A DNA stretch of 64,000 bases, taken from NCBI GenBank assembly GCA_023423285.1, contig JAFAFV010000214.1, positions 1 to 64,000 of the forward strand, read 5' to 3'. Below the pieces are notes generated by a model. That model saw only the letters and a program-made list of their open reading frames with translations. It did not search any database and was not told the DNA's origin. Positions 51,849 to 60,683 of the stretch are shown piece after piece (positions within the stretch are counted from its first letter, which is position 1; each line of letters begins with the position of its first letter). Origin of the DNA: Bacteroidota bacterium. GTDB lineage: Bacteria; Bacteroidota; Bacteroidia; Chitinophagales; Chitinophagaceae. The position numbers and the translations under genes were made by a program.

Positions 51849-52529
51849 ATGCAAGACAAGAACACTCCCAATGAAGGAAAGCCTACAATTTATAAGCAAC
51901 GTAATGGTTGTTACTTATTCATTTTTTTCTTATTTGCTATTGCGCTGGCAGTGATGGCTTATTTTCTCGGTTATAAAAATGCCTCGAAAACTATTGACAG
52001 CATCGCTATGAATAATGTATTGATTCAGCAAATAGCCGAGTTATCATCTTTGGAAGTACAAGGCACTGCAAGTATTAAAAGCTCTAACATTGCTAATGAC
52101 GGCAGCCTGAGCGATGAGTTGAAAAAAGTTTTTCTTGAGAGAACAGTCAACATAACAGTACCTTATGTTGCTAAATATGGTGTTGATCTGGAAAAGCAAA
52201 ACATCAATATTGAAGAAGAAAATAACCAGGTCTATATTGTTTTACCCAACCCAAAATTGCTGAGCTACGAATTGCGTCTTGATAAAACAGATGCAATGAC
52301 AAGAAAAGGTTTATTTGAAGCCGGTAACGACGCACATTTCACGGGCATACATAAAAAACTTTACGCCCAATCAAGAAGCCAGCTTGAGCAAAATAAGGCT
52401 TATATACAGCAAACAAAAGACAAGATCAGGCAAATCATTACGGCGTATTATGCCCCTATGAACCTTAAAGTAGACATTGCTTTTACCGACGAATTAAAGA
52501 GCAGGGTGGTGGAACAACCACGCCAGTAA
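51849..52529 (+). CDS. DUF4230 domain protein
   Basis: The 226-residue protein has one N-terminal membrane helix (about 22-42) and an outward-facing soluble part. The segment LSSLEVQGTASIKSS, the strand NITVPYVAKYGVDLEK and IYIVLPNPKLLSYELRLDKTD-like sections fit the DUF4230 family, of unknown function. A helical C-terminus (150-205) and a strand ending follow. It is divergent from mntR but shows no link to metals. Confidence 0.8.
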   Translation: MQDKNTPNEGKPTIYKQRNGCYLFIFFLFAIALAVMAYFLGYKNASKTIDSIAMNNVLIQQIAELSSLEVQGTASIKSSNIANDGSLSDELKKVFLERTVNITVPYVAKYGVDLEKQNINIEEENNQVYIVLPNPKLLSYELRLDKTDAMTRKGLFEAGNDAHFTGIHKKLYAQSRSQLEQNKAYIQQTKDKIRQIITAYYAPMNLKVDIAFTDELKSRVVEQPRQ

Positions 52530-52721
52530 CCAGCCACTTTAAATACCATACCAGCCTCTGAAAATATGTTTCTGTATTTACCATATATCATATATTTTAG
52601 TAAAAAATAAGCATTACCTTCGGAGCTATCTTTTTTAAAAGGTATTTTAACGAAAACGATTATGCCATTGATGTGCCGTATCAGACCAAACTTGTCAATA
52701 AATTAAAAAAATACACAGTTT

Positions 52722-55130
52722 ATGAAACGATTATCAACCTTGCTCCTGGCCCTTGTGCTAGCTATGCCTGCTATGGCAAGTGAAGCAGATTTAGTTGTTC
52801 CTGACAGCATCAGGCAACATACGGCTCTTTACTATGGATTTATTGTTTGTTTACTTGGAATGTTGTTCGGATTTTATCAGTACACAAAAGTGCGAAAGCT
52901 TCCGGCTCACAAATCAATGCTTGACATAGCTGATGTTATATACAAAACCTGTAAGGCATACCTGGCGCAGCAGGGCAGGTTTCTGGCCATTCTGTTCATT
53001 TTCATTGGTGCAACCGTTGCCGGATATTTTGGGTTTTTATCCCCTATTGGCGAAACTCCGGCAGAAGTATGGGGTGCAGTAGGTTTAATTATCCTTTGGA
53101 CTGTAATAGGCATTCTTGGCTCCTATGCAGTGGCTGCATTTGGCATTAGAATGAATACGCTGGCCAATTCACGCATGGCGTTTGCGTCTTTAAAAAGAAA
53201 GCCTCTGAACCTGTTGAATATTCCGCTGGATGCCGGTATGAGCATTGGTGTATTGCTGATTTGTGTGGAATTAATACTGATGTTAGTAATCTTATTACTG
53301 ATGCCCGGTCATTTGGCAGGTGCCTGCTTTATTGGTTTTGCCATTGGTGAATCTCTTGGTGCATCTGCATTGCGCATAGCCGGAGGCATTTTTACAAAAA
53401 TTGCAGATATCGGTTCGGACCTGATGAAAGTGGTTTTTAAAATTGGCGAAGATGATCCAAGGAACCCGGGTGTTATTGCAGACTGTACGGGTGATAACGC
53501 AGGTGATAGTGTAGGACCAACTGCCGACGGTTTTGAAACATACGGTGTAACAGGTGTAGCTCTTGTTACATTTATTCTACTGGCAATTACAACCGGGCAG
53601 GAGACGCAAACGATGCTTCTTGCATGGATTTTTGTTATGAGGATCCTGATGGTAATTACTTCCGTGGTTGCGTTTTGGATAAACAAGGCAGTGAGCAACG
53701 TGATGTACGGCAGTAAGGAAGACCTTGACTTTGAAGCGCCTCTTACGAACCTGGTTTGGATCACATCCATTCTTTCCATTATTGTCACGTTTGTTGTGAG
53801 CTATATTATGCTGGGCGATCAGTTTGGAAATTCAAACCTGTGGTGGGTACTTTCTATTATCATTAGTTGCGGTACGTTTGGTGCTGCTATCATTCCTGAA
53901 TTTACCAAAATTTTTACCTCACCAAAATCTTCTCACGTAAAAGAAATTGTAAATGCTGGTAAGGAAGGCGGAGCTTCATTGGTTATTTTATCTGGTTTTG
54001 TTGCCGGCAATTTCAGTGCCTTCTGGAAAGGGATGGTGTTTTTTGTATTGATGTTTGCTGCCTATTATGCAAGTACGATGGGTTTGGAAACCATCATGAT
54101 TTATCCTTCTATTTTTGCTTTTGGCCTGGTGGCATTTGGAATGCTGGGGATGGGGCCTGTAACGATTGCCGTGGACAGCTATGGGCCTGTTACAGATAAT
54201 GCGCAATCAGTTTACGAATTGTCGCTGATAGAGTCTGAGCCAGATATTGATGCTGAAATACAAAAGGACTTTGGTTTCAAACCTGATTGGGAAAAATCAA
54301 AATATTATCTTGAAGCCAATGACGGTGCAGGCAATACTTTCAAAGCCACAGCAAAGCCTGTATTGATTGGAACAGCCGTTGTAGGGGCTACTACTATGAT
54401 CTTTTCATTGATATTGATGATTGAAAAAACGCTCGCAGTAGATCCTGCCACGATTTTAAATATCCTGAATCCTTACACAATTCTTGGCCTTCTGCTAGGA
54501 GGTGCGGTAATTTACTGGTTTACCGGCGCATCTACGCAGGCGGTAACAACCGGCGCTTTCAGGGCTGTAGAATACATTAAACGCAACATCAACCTGGACC
54601 CGAATGCGCCTAAAAAAGCTGATCCTGCAACTTCTATTGAAGTGGTTAAAATATGTACACAATATGCGCAGAAAGGAATGTTCAACATTTTCATTGCAGT
54701 ATTTTTCTTCGCATTGGCTTTTGCATGTATATCTTCTCCATCAAGCATTGGTGGTAATAATGCGGTGTCTTTATTCATCAGCTATCTGATAGGTATTGCC
54801 GTTTTTGGTTTGTACCAGGCTGTGTTTATGGCCAATGCCGGCGGAGCGTGGGATAACGCTAAAAAAGTAGTTGAAGTAGATATGAAGGCAAAAGGTACAC
54901 CACTGCATGATGCAACAATCGTGGGTGATACAGTTGGCGATCCGTTTAAAGATACTTCATCCGTAGCTTTAAATCCTATTATTAAGTTTACTACGTTATT
55001 TGGGTTGCTGGCAATGGAAATTGCCATTTCGGCTTCTTTCAGAGATATAGCGCCTTATGCGGGCCTTGTGTTCATCGCTATTGCATTGGTGTTTGTATGG
55101 AGGTCGTTCTATAAAATGCGTATTGATTAG
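52722..55130 (+). CDS. hppA: Membrane-bound ion-pumping pyrophosphatase
   Basis: The 802-residue enzyme hydrolyses pyrophosphate and pumps H+ or Na+ across the inner membrane. About 16 helices and a cleaved-looking signal-type N-terminus are present. Active-site strings seen are DIGSDLMKVV, DCTGDNAGDSVGPTADGFE (metal-binding Asp), VDSYGPVTDNAQ, and NAGGAWDNAKK with GDTVGDPFKDTSS near the end. The pumped ion depends on a few residues that cannot be judged by eye here. Nothing upstream suggests an operon; a terminator follows at 55155. Confidence 0.95.
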   Translation: MKRLSTLLLALVLAMPAMASEADLVVPDSIRQHTALYYGFIVCLLGMLFGFYQYTKVRKLPAHKSMLDIADVIYKTCKAYLAQQGRFLAILFIFIGATVAGYFGFLSPIGETPAEVWGAVGLIILWTVIGILGSYAVAAFGIRMNTLANSRMAFASLKRKPLNLLNIPLDAGMSIGVLLICVELILMLVILLLMPGHLAGACFIGFAIGESLGASALRIAGGIFTKIADIGSDLMKVVFKIGEDDPRNPGVIADCTGDNAGDSVGPTADGFETYGVTGVALVTFILLAITTGQETQTMLLAWIFVMRILMVITSVVAFWINKAVSNVMYGSKEDLDFEAPLTNLVWITSILSIIVTFVVSYIMLGDQFGNSNLWWVLSIIISCGTFGAAIIPEFTKIFTSPKSSHVKEIVNAGKEGGASLVILSGFVAGNFSAFWKGMVFFVLMFAAYYASTMGLETIMIYPSIFAFGLVAFGMLGMGPVTIAVDSYGPVTDNAQSVYELSLIESEPDIDAEIQKDFGFKPDWEKSKYYLEANDGAGNTFKATAKPVLIGTAVVGATTMIFSLILMIEKTLAVDPATILNILNPYTILGLLLGGAVIYWFTGASTQAVTTGAFRAVEYIKRNINLDPNAPKKADPATSIEVVKICTQYAQKGMFNIFIAVFFFALAFACISSPSSIGGNNAVSLFISYLIGIAVFGLYQAVFMANAGGAWDNAKKVVEVDMKAKGTPLHDATIVGDTVGDPFKDTSSVALNPIIKFTTLFGLLAMEIAISASFRDIAPYAGLVFIAIALVFVWRSFYKMRID

Positions 55131-55154
55131 ATAACTCATTCAAATCTCATATTT

Positions 55155-55182
55155 AAGCGGTACGCAAGTGCCGCTTTTTTTA
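55155..55182 (+). terminator. Terminator of hppA overlapping the convergent gene end
   Basis: AGCGG-T-AC (55155-55162) pairs with GT-G-CCGCT (55168-55175) around GCAA and is followed by six T. The T-run reaches the stop codon of the convergent saccharopine-dehydrogenase-like gene. Confidence 0.8.
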
Positions 55183-56511
55183 TTCTTCCTCTGTAAATAC
55201 AATACCATTAATTGCTAACTCAGCTAAAACGGGTTCGTATATTTCCTTGACTGTTGGCACCACTAACCCTTTGACAGCAATGGTTCCTTTTAAAATATGT
55301 TTGGCAGCTATTGCAAGCGTTAAGCCCACGGTTTTTGCCATTGCAGTGTACACATTATTGTCGCCTATTACCTTTAAAGTGCTTTTCAAAGTTTTTATAG
55401 TTCCGGCTGTTTCATATTCAATTTCATGAAGCATCAGTACCTGATCTTTGTCGGTATTTTTTAATGGCAGCTTCGTTTCCAGCAGGTACTTTAATATATC
55501 TGCAGAGGTATTAGCTGTATCAGGTATTTTATCATCGCTGGTAATACCCAGGTAGTTAAAAAGATCAGTTACTGTTTTATGATGATCTCTTTCAATATAC
55601 CGGGTTAAAAAGTCTTCTAAATTTTGTGCTTTTGCATAAAAATTCAGGCTTGATACAAACCAGTAATTAAAGCTTTTTCCTCTGAAATTTCTTACCGTGG
55701 TTTCATTTTCAGAATCGGTTAACCCTGCCAGAACTGCTGCGTGCCATGCCGTGCAATAATCCGGGTGGCGTAATGTGGTGCGTATTACTGTTTCGGCATT
55801 ATGCAGCCCGTAAAGCGGTATGTAAGCAACGGAGTTTCGGTTAGGATACCAGGCATATTCTGTGGCGCCTATATGCACTGTCCTGCAATCTTCAAAAACT
55901 TCATAATAATCCAGTTCAATCGTTTCATTATGCTCTTTATAAACGGCGCCAAGTTTACCGGCATTGACTATATTAATAGGGTTCCAGCTTATTTTATAGT
56001 GCCAGGGATTGTCATCATTTTCCGGAGCGAGCAGCCCGCCGCAGTGCGATTTAAAAGATTTAATGATGCCTCCTGCCGATTTAATTTTGTCAAAGATCTG
56101 CATGGCGCTCATGTGATCAATACCCGGGTCAAGACCCATTTCGCATAAAAATAGCAGGTTGTGGTTCTCAATTTCTTTTTTAAGACCAAGCATTGCGGGG
56201 TCAATATAAGATGCAGTAAGAAGATTTTTTTTGCATGTAATGCAGTCTTTTGCTACAAGCAGGTGAAGCGCGGGCGGCAACATTGAAATAACTATATCCG
56301 CTTTGCCAATAATATCATAACGCTCTGTTGTATTGTTGATGTCAAATGAAAAAGCTCTGGCGTTAGGATGCCCAGCTGTTTTACTTTTAGCAAGCTGCAG
56401 GTTTGCATCCACTACTATGATCTTCCATTGTTCGCTTTCTGAATACTTTAAAATATAATCAATTAAAACCGTTGTTGATTTTCCCGCACCAAACAAAAGT
56501 ATATTTATCAT
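55180..56511 (-). CDS. Saccharopine dehydrogenase-like protein
   Basis: The 443-residue protein has an N-terminal Rossmann fold (ILLFGAGKSTTVLIDYIL, then VVDANL and ISMLPPALH) and a C-terminal domain with LCEMGLDPGIDHMSAM and FKSHCGGLLAPENDDNPWHYKISWNP, both typical of the saccharopine dehydrogenase / reductase family. These enzymes link lysine and 2-aminoadipate semialdehyde through saccharopine. With gcdH at 41973 it suggests lysine breakdown through 2-aminoadipate, although the genes lie 12 kb apart. It could also act in the reverse, biosynthetic direction. The direction is not settled by sequence. Confidence 0.88.
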   Translation of the reverse strand: MINILLFGAGKSTTVLIDYILKYSESEQWKIIVVDANLQLAKSKTAGHPNARAFSFDINNTTERYDIIGKADIVISMLPPALHLLVAKDCITCKKNLLTASYIDPAMLGLKKEIENHNLLFLCEMGLDPGIDHMSAMQIFDKIKSAGGIIKSFKSHCGGLLAPENDDNPWHYKISWNPINIVNAGKLGAVYKEHNETIELDYYEVFEDCRTVHIGATEYAWYPNRNSVAYIPLYGLHNAETVIRTTLRHPDYCTAWHAAVLAGLTDSENETTVRNFRGKSFNYWFVSSLNFYAKAQNLEDFLTRYIERDHHKTVTDLFNYLGITSDDKIPDTANTSADILKYLLETKLPLKNTDKDQVLMLHEIEYETAGTIKTLKSTLKVIGDNNVYTAMAKTVGLTLAIAAKHILKGTIAVKGLVVPTVKEIYEPVLAELAINGIVFTEEE

Positions 56512-56542
56512 ATAATGATTTCAATGTTGACTTGTAAGGTAC

Positions 56543-56571
56543 AAAAAAAAGCTGCAAACTAAGTTGCAGCT
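56543..56571 (-). terminator. Terminator of the Cu/Zn superoxide dismutase gene
   Basis: On the minus strand AGCTGCAA (56571-56564) pairs with TTGCAGCT (56557-56550) around 6 bases and is followed by seven to eight T. It lies 28 bases beyond the sodC stop. Confidence 0.9.
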
Positions 56572-56598
56572 CCTATTTAACAAATATGAGAAAATATA

Positions 56599-57213
56599 CT
56601 ACAGTTTTTGGATGATACCACAACCAATTCTTGGCCCTGAATTGCCACTTGGTTGAGACGTATAATCATCCGTACCACCATGCACGATGATGGTTTTGCC
56701 AATAAAATCTCTTGCAGGTTCGTTAAGGTCAATGTTCCATTTGTCTGTTGTTAGAGATACTGTGCCTTTTCCGTTAGCATCCAGTTGAATATTTCCAATA
56801 TCGCCCGAGTGGTGGTGTGATGCACCCCACTCACCATGGTTTTCATTGGTAGGGTTCCAGTGTGGCCCGGCATCTTCACCCTTATTTCCGCAGGAACCTT
56901 TTTCATGAAAATGTACCGCCACTGCGCTATCGGCTCTTTCTTTAATTGTTATTTCAAGATCCATTTTTATCTGCCCGTCTGCTAGTCTGTAAAATTTTGC
57001 GCTGCCAAGATTAACCACAGTATCAGTAGTGGATGTAATGTTAACAAAAGCTATCTGGGTGCCTTCTGCTACAGGTGTTGCGCCTTCTTCTAAGGCAGAA
57101 TCAACATTTGCGGATCCCTGGCTTTCGCGTTCGTTTTCAGAAAAGCTGCCGCACGAACTCATGGTGAATAATGTAATTGTTGAGGCAAATAATAATAAAT
57201 TTTTAATGATCAT
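56599..57213 (-). CDS. sodC: Cu/Zn superoxide dismutase lipoprotein
   Basis: The enzyme turns superoxide into oxygen and hydrogen peroxide outside the cytosol. The 204 residues start with a signal peptide and lipobox (FTMSSC, Cys21), an acidic linker, then the SOD barrel. Metal ligands are His101 and His103 in AVHFHEKGSCG, the bridging His118, His126 and the HHH stretch near 133-135, and His178 in VHGGTDDY. Cys108 and Cys198 form the disulfide; Arg195 guides substrate. All usual residues are present. Confidence 0.95.
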   Translation of the reverse strand: MIIKNLLLFASTITLFTMSSCGSFSENERESQGSANVDSALEEGATPVAEGTQIAFVNITSTTDTVVNLGSAKFYRLADGQIKMDLEITIKERADSAVAVHFHEKGSCGNKGEDAGPHWNPTNENHGEWGASHHHSGDIGNIQLDANGKGTVSLTTDKWNIDLNEPARDFIGKTIIVHGGTDDYTSQPSGNSGPRIGCGIIQKL

Positions 57214-57353
57214 GATGATTGTTTTTAGTAGTTTATTTGGAGTTTCGTAAAAGACGTCACAAAGTTACAACAAAATAAATGCCAAATGGATTTATTCACA
57301 GCTACGGTGAGTAACTATATAGGTAGAGCCGGCGTTGTTAAACATTTTACTTT

Positions 57354-57361
57354 TACTTTTG
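57354..57361 (+). promoter_or_regulatory. -7 box of the trxB promoter
   Basis: TACTTTTG matches TAnnTTTG and ends 21 bases before the trxB ATG. A GTTG at 57334-57337 is the only -33-like sequence. Confidence 0.45.
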
Positions 57362-57382
57362 TATCATTTTCAAATATTTACT

Positions 57383-58336
57383 ATGCCAGAGGAAGTTAAA
57401 GCAACAGAAAGAGTACATTGTCTGATCATTGGTTCGGGCCCGGCGGGTTACACGGCTGCCATTTATGCGGCCAGGGCCAACTTAAATCCGATTTTATACC
57501 AAGGCATTCAGCCTGGAGGCCAGTTAACCATCACAACTGAAGTGGAAAATTACCCGGGATATCCCGAAGGCGTGCAGGGGCCTGAAATGATGATTGATTT
57601 TGAAAAGCAGGCAAAAAGAATGGGTGCTGATATTCGCTATGGAATTGCTACAAAAGTTGATTTTTCAGGAGACGTACATAAAGTTTGGATAGATGAAGAA
57701 AAATTGATTGAAGCAGATGCCGTGATCATTTCTACAGGTGCTTCCGCAAAATGGCTGGGCCTGCCAAGTGAGGAAAAATACAATGGCTTTGGAGTGAGCG
57801 CCTGCGCGGTTTGTGATGGTTTTTTCTTTAGAGGTAAAGAAGTGGCCATTGTTGGTGCAGGAGACACTGCTGCTGAAGAAGCGCTCTACCTTGCCAAGTT
57901 ATGTACAACCGTTCACATGATCGTTCGGCGAGATGAAATGCGGGCAAGTAAAGTGATGCAGGAACGCGTGCTGAAAACTTCAAACATCATTATTCATTTC
58001 AACCACCAAACAGAGGAGATATTAGGCAATGGTAAAAATGTAACCGGTGTGCGCCTATTTAATAATATTACGGGCGAGAAAACCGAACTTGCTGTTAACG
58101 GCTTTTTTGTTGCCATTGGCCACCAGCCCAATTCTGATATTTTTAAAGGCTTTTTAGATATGGATGCAGCCGGGTATATACAAACCATTCCGGGAACATC
58201 AAAAACAAACGTGCCCGGCGTGTTTGCTGCAGGAGATGTGCAGGATAAAATTTACCGCCAGGCGGTAACGGCTGCAGGCAGCGGATGTATGGCTGCATTG
58301 GATGCAGAGCGATACTTAGGCGCAAAAGGTTTTTAG
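57383..58336 (+). CDS. trxB: Thioredoxin reductase
   Basis: TrxB transfers electrons from NADPH through FAD to thioredoxin. The 317-residue protein has the FAD motif IIGSGPAGYTAA (15-26), the redox pair Cys141/Cys144 in SACAVCDG, the NADPH motif VGAGDTAAEEA and GVFAAGDVQD near the end. The ATG at 57383 is chosen because upstream codons give an unconserved hydrophobic stretch and overlap the promoter box. folB starts 5 bases after the stop. Confidence 0.96.
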   Translation: MPEEVKATERVHCLIIGSGPAGYTAAIYAARANLNPILYQGIQPGGQLTITTEVENYPGYPEGVQGPEMMIDFEKQAKRMGADIRYGIATKVDFSGDVHKVWIDEEKLIEADAVIISTGASAKWLGLPSEEKYNGFGVSACAVCDGFFFRGKEVAIVGAGDTAAEEALYLAKLCTTVHMIVRRDEMRASKVMQERVLKTSNIIIHFNHQTEEILGNGKNVTGVRLFNNITGEKTELAVNGFFVAIGHQPNSDIFKGFLDMDAAGYIQTIPGTSKTNVPGVFAAGDVQDKIYRQAVTAAGSGCMAALDAERYLGAKGF

Positions 58337-58341
58337 CAACT

Positions 58342-58710
58342 ATGTCATCATCTACCTTTACCATCCATCTGCACGGCATGCACTTTTTTGCTTATCACGG
58401 CTTATATGATGAGGAAAAAGTAAAGGGTAATAATTTTGAAATGAACGTATCCGTCTCTTTTGTTCAACCTGAAGCAGAGATTTCACATATCGGCCAGACG
58501 ATCAATTACGCTGCCGTTTATGAGATCATTCAACAGGAAATGGCAAAGCCGCGCGAATTACTGGAGGCTCTTTTACAACAGTTGGCAGAAGTATTAAAGA
58601 ACGCATTTCCGCAAATTACAGATATGGATATGACGCTTTATAAACTTACCGCGCCCATTGAAGATTTAACCGGCAGGGTAGGCGTACAGTTGCGTAAAAA
58701 TTATATGTAA
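58342..58710 (+). CDS. folB: Dihydroneopterin aldolase
   Basis: FolB converts dihydroneopterin to 6-hydroxymethyl-dihydropterin in folate synthesis. The 122-residue length is normal. Seen are MHFFAYHGLYDEEKVKGNNFEMNVSV with the conserved Tyr and Glu of the family, INYAAVYEIIQ, and the Leu/Glu helix RELLEALLQQLAEVL. The start ATG follows trxB by 5 bases, so both genes should share a transcript. No other fol gene is adjacent. Confidence 0.9.
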   Translation: MSSSTFTIHLHGMHFFAYHGLYDEEKVKGNNFEMNVSVSFVQPEAEISHIGQTINYAAVYEIIQQEMAKPRELLEALLQQLAEVLKNAFPQITDMDMTLYKLTAPIEDLTGRVGVQLRKNYM

Positions 58711-58801
58711 CGCTGCATGCATTTCGTTCTATTTCTTGATTTTTTAGCGATTATGATTTACCTTTCCACACAATTAACTGAACTTTTTTAAAGTACCTCT
58801 C

Positions 58802-59761
58802 ATGAAGAAATTTAATATTTTATTGACGGCTGTTATTCTTGTAGCAGCCTTTGTATCATTTGCTTTTATGAAACCTGAAAATAATGCTAACGTGGAAGCT
58901 AAAGATCTGATCGGGCGTTGGGACCTTACAGTTGACGTAAATGGTAAACCTGAGCCAAGCTGGATGGAAGTTAAACTTTCCGGCTTTCGTACATTGGTGG
59001 GTTATTATGTGGCATTACATGGCAGCGCCAGGCCAGTGGCTAAAATAGAGTTTAATGATAGCAGGTTTTCTTTTAAAATTCCGCCACAATGGGAAGCCGG
59101 AGATAAAGATATGATAATTGAAGGCGAGCTGAACAATGGTAAACTAAGCGGAACCGTTACGGATAGCGAAGGCAAAGTATACAAATTTACCGGTGTGCGT
59201 GCGCCGTTGTTAAGAAGAGACAAGGCGCCTGTGTGGGGCAAGCCGATTGCATTATTCAATGGCAAAGACCTCTCAGGTTGGAAAGCTATTGGCGGCACAA
59301 ACAACTGGGTTGTTAAAAACGGAATTCTTACCAATACGAAAGCCGGAGCCAATTTAATAACCGGCCAAAAATTTGATGATTTTAAATTGCATGTAGAGTT
59401 CAGGTATCCTAAAGCAGGCAATAGTGGCGTTTATTTAAGAGGCCGTTATGAGGTGCAGATTGAAGACAGTCCTGCAGGCACACATCCCAACAATGTTTTG
59501 TTCGGTGGTGTGTATGGTTTTTTAACAGCCAGCGAGATCAATGCAAAAGGCCCCGGCCAATGGCAAACCTACGATATCACGCTCATTGGCCGTATGGTAA
59601 CAATTGTATCAAACGGTGAAACTCTTATCAGTAATCAGGAAATTCCTGGTATTACAGGAGGTGCTTTGGATAGCAATGAAGGCGAACCAGGCCCTATTTA
59701 CCTGCAAGGCGATCATCAGCCGGTTGAATTCAGAAAAATCGTGATTACGCCTGCTAAATAA
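58802..59761 (+). CDS. Secreted DUF1080 (3-keto-disaccharide hydrolase) domain protein
   Basis: The 319-residue protein has a signal peptide (about 1-23), a small lipocalin-like N-terminal domain (about 35-135, IGRWDLTVDVNGKPEPSWMEVKLSG) and a DUF1080 concanavalin-like domain (about 145-319) with LFNGKDLSGWKAIGGTNNWVVKNGILT, FRYPKAGNSGVYLRGRYEVQIED and GPIYLQGDHQPVEFRKIVI. DUF1080 is now linked to 3-keto-glycoside breakdown, and family members are often periplasmic. The combination with an N-terminal beta domain is worth noting. Monocistronic. Confidence 0.88.
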   Translation: MKKFNILLTAVILVAAFVSFAFMKPENNANVEAKDLIGRWDLTVDVNGKPEPSWMEVKLSGFRTLVGYYVALHGSARPVAKIEFNDSRFSFKIPPQWEAGDKDMIIEGELNNGKLSGTVTDSEGKVYKFTGVRAPLLRRDKAPVWGKPIALFNGKDLSGWKAIGGTNNWVVKNGILTNTKAGANLITGQKFDDFKLHVEFRYPKAGNSGVYLRGRYEVQIEDSPAGTHPNNVLFGGVYGFLTASEINAKGPGQWQTYDITLIGRMVTIVSNGETLISNQEIPGITGGALDSNEGEPGPIYLQGDHQPVEFRKIVITPAK

Positions 59762-59848
59762 TCTCATCTATAATAATAAGATGCAGGCTTTTGAATTTTG
59801 GCAATGAACAATTCATCGCCAGTTCATCAAATTACTTTGAAATAACGC

Positions 59849-60619
59849 GTGAAAAATTTCAGATCGCCGCAGCGGCCAAAAAAAAAGCAACTCGTCAGCG
59901 GGTTTGATGCTATTGCTGATGCATTGCGCAACGGTCAGCCACTTGATCGTATTTATATTGATCAAAAAAATATTTCACCACAGGTGCATGAACTGCGAAG
60001 GCTTGCAGGCGAATCAGGCGTTCCCGTAAACTTTGTACCCGGCGCCAAGCTTGAAAGTTTTAATATTACGGGCCATAATGGTTTTATTGCTCACATAGCC
60101 AGGGTGCAATATCAAAACCTTCAGGATATCATTTCATTTGTGGTAGAAAAAGCTGAAACACCGCTGTTTTTGATTTTAGACGGCATTACCGACATTCGCA
60201 ATATTGGAGGCATTGCCCGCACCGCGTGGTGCTGCGGAGTGCACGCCATCATCATTCCTGATAAGGGTGTAGGCGCTTTGAATGAAGATGCGATATTGAC
60301 ATCAGCAGGCGCCCTGGAAAAAATACCTGTTTGCCGTGTAAGCAGCCTGATGAAGACTGTGGATGAATTGCACATGAACGGTATAAAAGTTTTTGCCAGC
60401 GAAATGACGGCATCAAAAAGTATTGCAGACTGTGACTTTACCATTCCTGTCGCCATTGTAATGGGTAGTGAAGAGAAAGGCATTTACCCCGCACTACTTA
60501 AAATTTGCGACGAAAACATCAGCATTCCCATGCAAAATAATTTTGAAAGCCTGAATGTATCTGTCTCCACGGGTATGATACTTTATGAAGTGATGAAGCA
60601 GAGGATGATTATTAGGTAA
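59849..60619 (+). CDS. rlmB: 23S rRNA 2'-O-methyltransferase of the RlmB/SpoU type
   Basis: The 256-residue protein fits the SPOUT family: an N-terminal substrate-binding domain (about 15-90, SGFDAIADALRNGQPLDRIYID) and a knotted SAM-binding domain with DGITDIRNIGGIARTAWCCGV (motif 1), VMGSEEKGIY (motif 2) and NVSVSTGMILYEVM (motif 3). These enzymes methylate the ribose of a guanosine in 23S rRNA; the G2251 assignment is by similarity. GTG at 59849 is the start. The basic N-terminus FRSPQRPKKKQ suits RNA binding. Confidence 0.9.
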   Translation: MKNFRSPQRPKKKQLVSGFDAIADALRNGQPLDRIYIDQKNISPQVHELRRLAGESGVPVNFVPGAKLESFNITGHNGFIAHIARVQYQNLQDIISFVVEKAETPLFLILDGITDIRNIGGIARTAWCCGVHAIIIPDKGVGALNEDAILTSAGALEKIPVCRVSSLMKTVDELHMNGIKVFASEMTASKSIADCDFTIPVAIVMGSEEKGIYPALLKICDENISIPMQNNFESLNVSVSTGMILYEVMKQRMIIR

Positions 60620-60683
60620 TGGGGTAATGTGATAATATAATAATAGCTTAATGCTGTTTCCTGTATGTATGAATACTTCTTTC

